NCBI GenBank assembly: GCA_963558965.1 | Contig: CAUWIT010000001.1 | Coordinates: 62,001-126,000, forward strand | From: Gallibacter sp963558965 | Lineage (GTDB): Bacteria > Bacillota > Clostridia > Peptostreptococcales > Anaerovoracaceae | DNA: 64,000 nt | Direction: 5' to 3' | In this document: one piece after another, positions 60,598 to 64,000 of the stretch | Position numbering within the stretch: the stretch's first letter is position 1 | How the letters are laid out: every line of letters begins with the position of its first letter | The notes under the pieces: model-generated | Database searches by the model: none | The model's input: the letters and a program-made list of their open reading frames with translations, nothing else | Told to the model about the DNA's origin: nothing | Translations under genes and position numbers: made by a program

Positions 60598-60599
60598 AA

Positions 60600-61655
60600 T
60601 TACTTTTTATCTGGATGTTCCTTTATATATTTTTTGTACGCTTTATCAAAGGCTTCCTTATCCTTTAAAAATTCCTCGTAAGTTTCTGAAAATACATTTG
60701 TGCCATCAAGTTTTTCAGTTGCAACAAAGTACAGATAATCTGTTTCTGCTGGATACAATGCTGCCTCTATAGATGCTTTGCCAGGTGAACAAATTGGTCC
60801 TGGTGGCAATCCTTTATTTGTATAAGGGTTGTAGTCTGATTCGACTTGTGTATCTGACAAACTAGCTTTAATTTTTTCTTCCCCTGTAATATATGCTAAA
60901 ATACTGTCCATTTGTAGAGGCATACCTACTTCTAATCTATTGTAGATAACACTTGCTACATTTTTCTTATCATCATCTGTTTTAGCTTCTCTTTCGATAA
61001 TTGAAGCTACAGTCATAACTTCTAAAACTGACATATCCATTTTTTCAGCTTGTTTGTAATACTCGTCAGTAAATACTTTATCAAACTGCTTTAACATTGT
61101 ATCGATAACTTCATGGGCATCTGCATCAAGATCCACCTGATAAGTTTCAGGATACAAAAATCCTTCTAATCTATTATCTCCTTTTGGCACATCTTTTAGA
61201 AAATCATAATCAAATTTTCCATTTGCTGCTTCCTCTAAAAACGCTTTTTTTGTTACAACATTTCCTTTAGCTAAAAGTTTTGCATCTTTTTCTAGTGTAT
61301 TTCCATCAGGAATGGTAAATACTTTTCCCACAGTTTCTCCATCTTTTATCATGTCCATTTGTTTTTTCAAAGACATAGATTGACTAACTGCGTACTGGCC
61401 TGCCTTATATTTACCATCATAGCCGCCTAATTTTGATTTAATCTTAAAAAACAAAGTACTTTTAATTGTATCCTGCTTCTTAAGTGCGTTTGCAATTTGC
61501 CCTGTAGAACTTCCCTGCTCCACCTTAACAATTTTTATTTTTTCGTTGGATTTATCGACAGGACTAGATAAAACTACATTGCCAATAACTCCTACAGCTA
61601 TTAAAACAACAATCACAACAGCAACTACAACAGCCGTTTTTTTCTTACTACTCAT
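60600..61655 (-). CDS. mltG: Endolytic murein transglycosylase MltG
   Basis: A 351-residue membrane-anchored enzyme that cuts nascent glycan strands. A short basic N-terminus, one membrane helix (about 8-30), then the YceG domain with IIEREAKTDDDK, NRLEVGMPLQMDS and the YNPYTNKGLPPGPICSPG signature. I take ATG 61655, five bases after AGGAG; an ATG at 61703 lies in the efp terminator. Last before the TrmR gene by two bases. Confidence 0.94.
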   Translation of the reverse strand: MSSKKKTAVVVAVVIVVLIAVGVIGNVVLSSPVDKSNEKIKIVKVEQGSSTGQIANALKKQDTIKSTLFFKIKSKLGGYDGKYKAGQYAVSQSMSLKKQMDMIKDGETVGKVFTIPDGNTLEKDAKLLAKGNVVTKKAFLEEAANGKFDYDFLKDVPKGDNRLEGFLYPETYQVDLDADAHEVIDTMLKQFDKVFTDEYYKQAEKMDMSVLEVMTVASIIEREAKTDDDKKNVASVIYNRLEVGMPLQMDSILAYITGEEKIKASLSDTQVESDYNPYTNKGLPPGPICSPGKASIEAALYPAETDYLYFVATEKLDGTNVFSETYEEFLKDKEAFDKAYKKYIKEHPDKK

Positions 61656-61678
61656 AAAAACTCCTATAATTTCTAAAA

Positions 61679-61701
61679 GGGACGCAAAAATATTGCGTCC
61701 C
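61679..61701 (-). terminator. Terminator of efp
   Basis: Perfect 9-bp stem GGGACGCAA/TTGCGTCCC (61679-61687 with 61693-61701), five-base loop, followed on the minus strand by TTTTAG, 19 bases after the efp stop. Confidence 0.85.
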
Positions 61702-61719
61702 ATTTTGGTCAGTATCCTC

Positions 61720-62280
61720 TTATTTAGATCTTCCTAAATATTCACCTGTTCTTGTATCGATCTGGATTACTTCTCCTTCTTCGATAAAAATAGGAACCTG
61801 CACAACAGCACCTGTTTCAACTGTAGCAGCTTTTGTTACATTTGTAGCTGTATCGCCTTTTACACCTGGTTCTGTTTCAATAACCTTAAGGTCAACAAAG
61901 TTTGGTGCTTCAACTAAGAATGGTGCTCCTTCATAGAATTTAAGAGTTGCTTCATCGTTTTCTCTTAAGAACTTCATAGCTTCTTCGCACTGAGCTGCTG
62001 AAACTGGAATCTGTTCATAAGTTTCGTTATCCATAAAGTAATAAAGTTCACCATCGTTATATAGATACTGCATGTGTTTAGTTTCTATATGAGCTTTTGG
62101 GAATTTATCATTTGGATTGAAAGCTTCTTCTCTTGTAGCTCCAGTAAGAATATTTCTATATTTTGTTCTTACGAAAGCTGCACCTTTACCTGGTTTTACA
62201 TGCTGAAAGTCTAAAACAACATGTGGTTCTCCATTTAACTGAAATGTAATACCTTTTCTGAAATCTCCTGCACTAATCAT
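61720..62280 (-). CDS. efp: Translation elongation factor P
   Basis: A 186-residue three-OB-domain protein that relieves ribosome stalling at polyproline. The tip lysine K32 is in KPGKGAAF; no epmA, epmB or earP-type modification gene is in this window, so any modification is not predictable. CGGAGAG precedes the ATG. YebC, also in this window, has been linked to the same polyproline problem. Own terminator downstream. Confidence 0.97.
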   Translation of the reverse strand: MISAGDFRKGITFQLNGEPHVVLDFQHVKPGKGAAFVRTKYRNILTGATREEAFNPNDKFPKAHIETKHMQYLYNDGELYYFMDNETYEQIPVSAAQCEEAMKFLRENDEATLKFYEGAPFLVEAPNFVDLKVIETEPGVKGDTATNVTKAATVETGAVVQVPIFIEEGEVIQIDTRTGEYLGRSK

Positions 62281-62343
62281 ATATTCTCTCCGTTTCTAAT
62301 TATTTACATTAAACTAACAACTATTATACCAAACGATTAATTA

Positions 62344-62673
62344 CTAATCAAGAGTTATAACATCTCCTAAAATTTTGTAAACATCCTGAATCATAATTGA
62401 AAATCTCATCTGACACTGTAGATAGTCTGCAGCAACAGGATCTGCCATTACTATGCCAGATAATTTCTGAATGCTTTCCATTATGTCAGCTGAAACTTCT
62501 TCACCTAGCATCTGCTTAGTCTGCATTGCAATCTGCTTATCTAAAAAGTCTTTCATCATTTTATCAAGTTCAGGATTTTTCTTAACTTTATCAGCTGCAG
62601 CTTTGTACTGTTTGTATTCTTCTGATTCTTTAATCGCTTTGCTTAGGTTATGTGCTTCTTCATATACATTCAT
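62344..62673 (-). CDS. YlbF/YmcA family protein
   Basis: A 109-residue all-helical protein of the YlbF/YmcA family (NVYEEAHNLSKAIKESEEYKQY, then ILGDVITLD end). In Bacillus, YlbF, YmcA and YaaT form the Y-complex that directs RNase Y. GGAGGT precedes the ATG by seven bases. It directly follows RNase J (five bases), which fits a role in RNA decay. One such gene only in view. Confidence 0.85.
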   Translation of the reverse strand: MNVYEEAHNLSKAIKESEEYKQYKAAADKVKKNPELDKMMKDFLDKQIAMQTKQMLGEEVSADIMESIQKLSGIVMADPVAADYLQCQMRFSIMIQDVYKILGDVITLD

Positions 62674-62678
62674 TTCTA

Positions 62679-64000
62679 TTATACCTCCATAAATATTGGC
62701 AATATTACTGGTGTTCTCTTTGTTCTCTCATAGATGTATTTTCTCAAATCATCCTTTACGCCATTTTTCATAGCATTCCAGTCATTACCTCTTTTATTTC
62801 TCTTTGTAGTTTGATCAAGAGATTTTTTTGCAACTTGTGTCGCATCGTATATTAAATCCTCGTTTTCTCTTACGTATACAAAACCTCTTGAAATAATATC
62901 AGGGCCTGAAACCACTTCTCCGCTAACTCTATCAATAGCAGCAACTACTATTATCAAACCTGATTCGGATAACATGCGGCGGTCTCTTAAAACTATATTG
63001 CCTACATCTCCTACTCCAAGTCCATCTACCATTACAGCTCCTGCCGCTGTGATTTCTTTAGTCATCTTAGCATTTCTCTTATTAAGTTCTAAACAGTCAC
63101 CATTTTCCATAATAAAAATGTTTTTTCTGTTCATACCAAGATCCATTGCAATCTCAGCTGCCGCTTCAAGATGTCTGTATTCACCGTGAACAGGCATAAA
63201 ATACTTTGGCTTAATTAGCGAATGTATCAATTTTAATTCTTCTCTGCAAGCATGTCCTGAAACGTGTGTATCCGCAATGTCAGAATAAATTACTTGGGCG
63301 CCTTTTTCAATAAGTTTATTTACAACATTTGAAACCATCTTTTCATTGCCTGGAACTGGCGTTGAGCTTAAAATGATAACATCGTTTTTCTTTATCTGTA
63401 TAGCCTTGTGCTCCGAATTTGCCATTCTTGCCAAAGCTGACATAGGCTCGCCCTGACTACCTGTTGTGATAATTACAAGTTCTTTATCCGGAATGTTTTT
63501 TGTCTTGTTTATATCCACCATAGTATTTGCAGGGATTTTTAAATATCCAAGTTCTGTTGCAAGGCCTACAACATTTTCCATGCTTCTTCCTGAAAAAGCA
63601 ATCTTACGTTTAAACTTAACTGCATTATCTACGATTTTCTGGATACGATGCACATTTGATGAAAATGTAGATACTATGATACGTGTCATAGCGCCTCTAA
63701 AAATAGTTTCAAGAGTGTCTCCAACTTTTTGCTCAGATTCTGTAAATCCCGGTCTTGCTGCATTTGTACTATCTGAAAGCATTAGCAATACACCTTTTGA
63801 GCCTATTTCCGCTAACTTTGATAAATCGATAGGCTCTCCATCTACTGGTGTGTAGTCAATTTTAAAGTCGCCTGTGTGAAATACTCTACCTACTGGTGTA
63901 TCTATCGCTAAGCAAATAGCATCTGCAATAGAGTGAGTAGTTCTTATTGTTTCAACTTTGAAAGCGCCTAAAGTGATTTTGTCACCTGCATTTATATTGT
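62679..64000 (-). CDS. rnj: Ribonuclease J (5' end beyond window)
   Basis: Partial gene: the reading frame is open to the right edge, so the N-terminal part is missing. Visible are the metallo-beta-lactamase motif HTGDFKID, the block LLMLSDSTNAARPGFTESE, the beta-CASP region (ARMANSEHKAIQ), PVHGEYRHLEAAAEIA and the C-terminal domain. RNase J is a 5'-3' exo- and endonuclease for mRNA turnover and rRNA maturation. It likely belongs to one operon with the YlbF gene. Confidence 0.93.
   Translation of the reverse strand, partial: NINAGDKITLGAFKVETIRTTHSIADAICLAIDTPVGRVFHTGDFKIDYTPVDGEPIDLSKLAEIGSKGVLLMLSDSTNAARPGFTESEQKVGDTLETIFRGAMTRIIVSTFSSNVHRIQKIVDNAVKFKRKIAFSGRSMENVVGLATELGYLKIPANTMVDINKTKNIPDKELVIITTGSQGEPMSALARMANSEHKAIQIKKNDVIILSSTPVPGNEKMVSNVVNKLIEKGAQVIYSDIADTHVSGHACREELKLIHSLIKPKYFMPVHGEYRHLEAAAEIAMDLGMNRKNIFIMENGDCLELNKRNAKMTKEITAAGAVMVDGLGVGDVGNIVLRDRRMLSESGLIIVVAAIDRVSGEVVSGPDIISRGFVYVRENEDLIYDATQVAKKSLDQTTKRNKRGNDWNAMKNGVKDDLRKYIYERTKRTPVILPIFMEV

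Noticed and set aside
61656..61703. Longer N-terminus for MltG from the ATG at 61703
   Set aside because: That ATG lies in the efp terminator hairpin; AGGAG sits just before the ATG at 61655.
1..64000. tRNA genes, rRNA genes, CRISPR arrays and insertion sequences
   Set aside because: Gaps between genes were read on both strands; none contains a cloverleaf, rRNA core sequence, regularly spaced repeats or transposase-like frame.

Overview
The window is AT-rich (about one third G+C by eye) and reads as the chromosome of a low-GC Gram-positive anaerobe of the class Clostridia. Supporting signs are the IspH-S1 fusion, pyruvate phosphate dikinase, the giant acyl-CoA dehydratase activase-like protein, single-chain GlyRS, RNase J and strong AAGGAGG-type ribosome binding sites. 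Every gene but one lies on the minus strand, so the natural reading direction is from 64000 down to 1. I found no rRNA, tRNA, CRISPR array, insertion sequence or prophage. The conserved clostridial neighbourhood around rpsU, phoH and era lacks yqfC/yqfD, which suggests a lineage that does not sporulate; that is inference.

Read in the direction of transcription: 64.0-54.8 kb is housekeeping (RNase J, YlbF, EF-P, MltG, the tRNA wobble-uridine enzymes TrmR and TrhP, a CNNM/HlyC-type transporter, MtaB, HinT, S21, YqeY). 54.8-52.2 kb is a three-gene insertion (SRPBCC protein, MATE transporter, MTA/SAH nucleosidase-like). 52.1-43.9 kb is the phoH-ybeY-cdd-era-recO-DUF4342-glyS-ppdK run. 43.8-40.7 kb holds a MATE transporter fused to a cytidylate-kinase-like domain and an unlinked TadZ/CpaE-like protein.

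40.7-35.3 kb is a phosphate module: two Na+/Pi symporter paralogues with PhoU-like tails and a PhoP/PhoR two-component system with a very short sensor. Both symporter genes are preceded by four TTAACA-like hexamers at an exact 11-bp period, the layout of a PhoP box. 35.1-27.9 kb is a molybdenum hydroxylase module: MobA-like nucleotidyltransferase with a DNA-binding tail, histidine phosphatase and XdhC, followed, after an 870-bp gene-poor gap, by FAD, 2Fe-2S and molybdopterin subunits. 27.8-25.9 kb is a four-gene cassette with a YopX-family protein, two unrecognised proteins and an HD phosphohydrolase.

25.7-19.6 kb is a compact Tad/Flp pilus operon (CpaF, TadB, TadC, a 55-residue Flp1-like pilin, TadE, a DUF5702/TadG-like protein, a TadE-like protein with two Ada-like metal-binding motifs, and a DUF6382-like protein). 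19.5-8.7 kb is mostly maintenance and salvage (RarA, IspH-S1, Sfp-type transferase, RecX, TcdA, CoaB, RmuC, phosphoesterase, DeoB, Pdp). 8.6-1 kb carries carbonic anhydrase, an unfused MATE plus cytidylate-kinase-like pair, a lone plus-strand Cys-cluster gene that may be leaderless, the 1408-residue activase-like protein, YebC and a probable 6S RNA running off the left edge.

The most unusual items are the Rosetta-stone pair of split and fused MATE/cytidylate-kinase-like genes, the metal-motif pseudopilin-like protein in the tad operon, and the YopX cassette outside any prophage.
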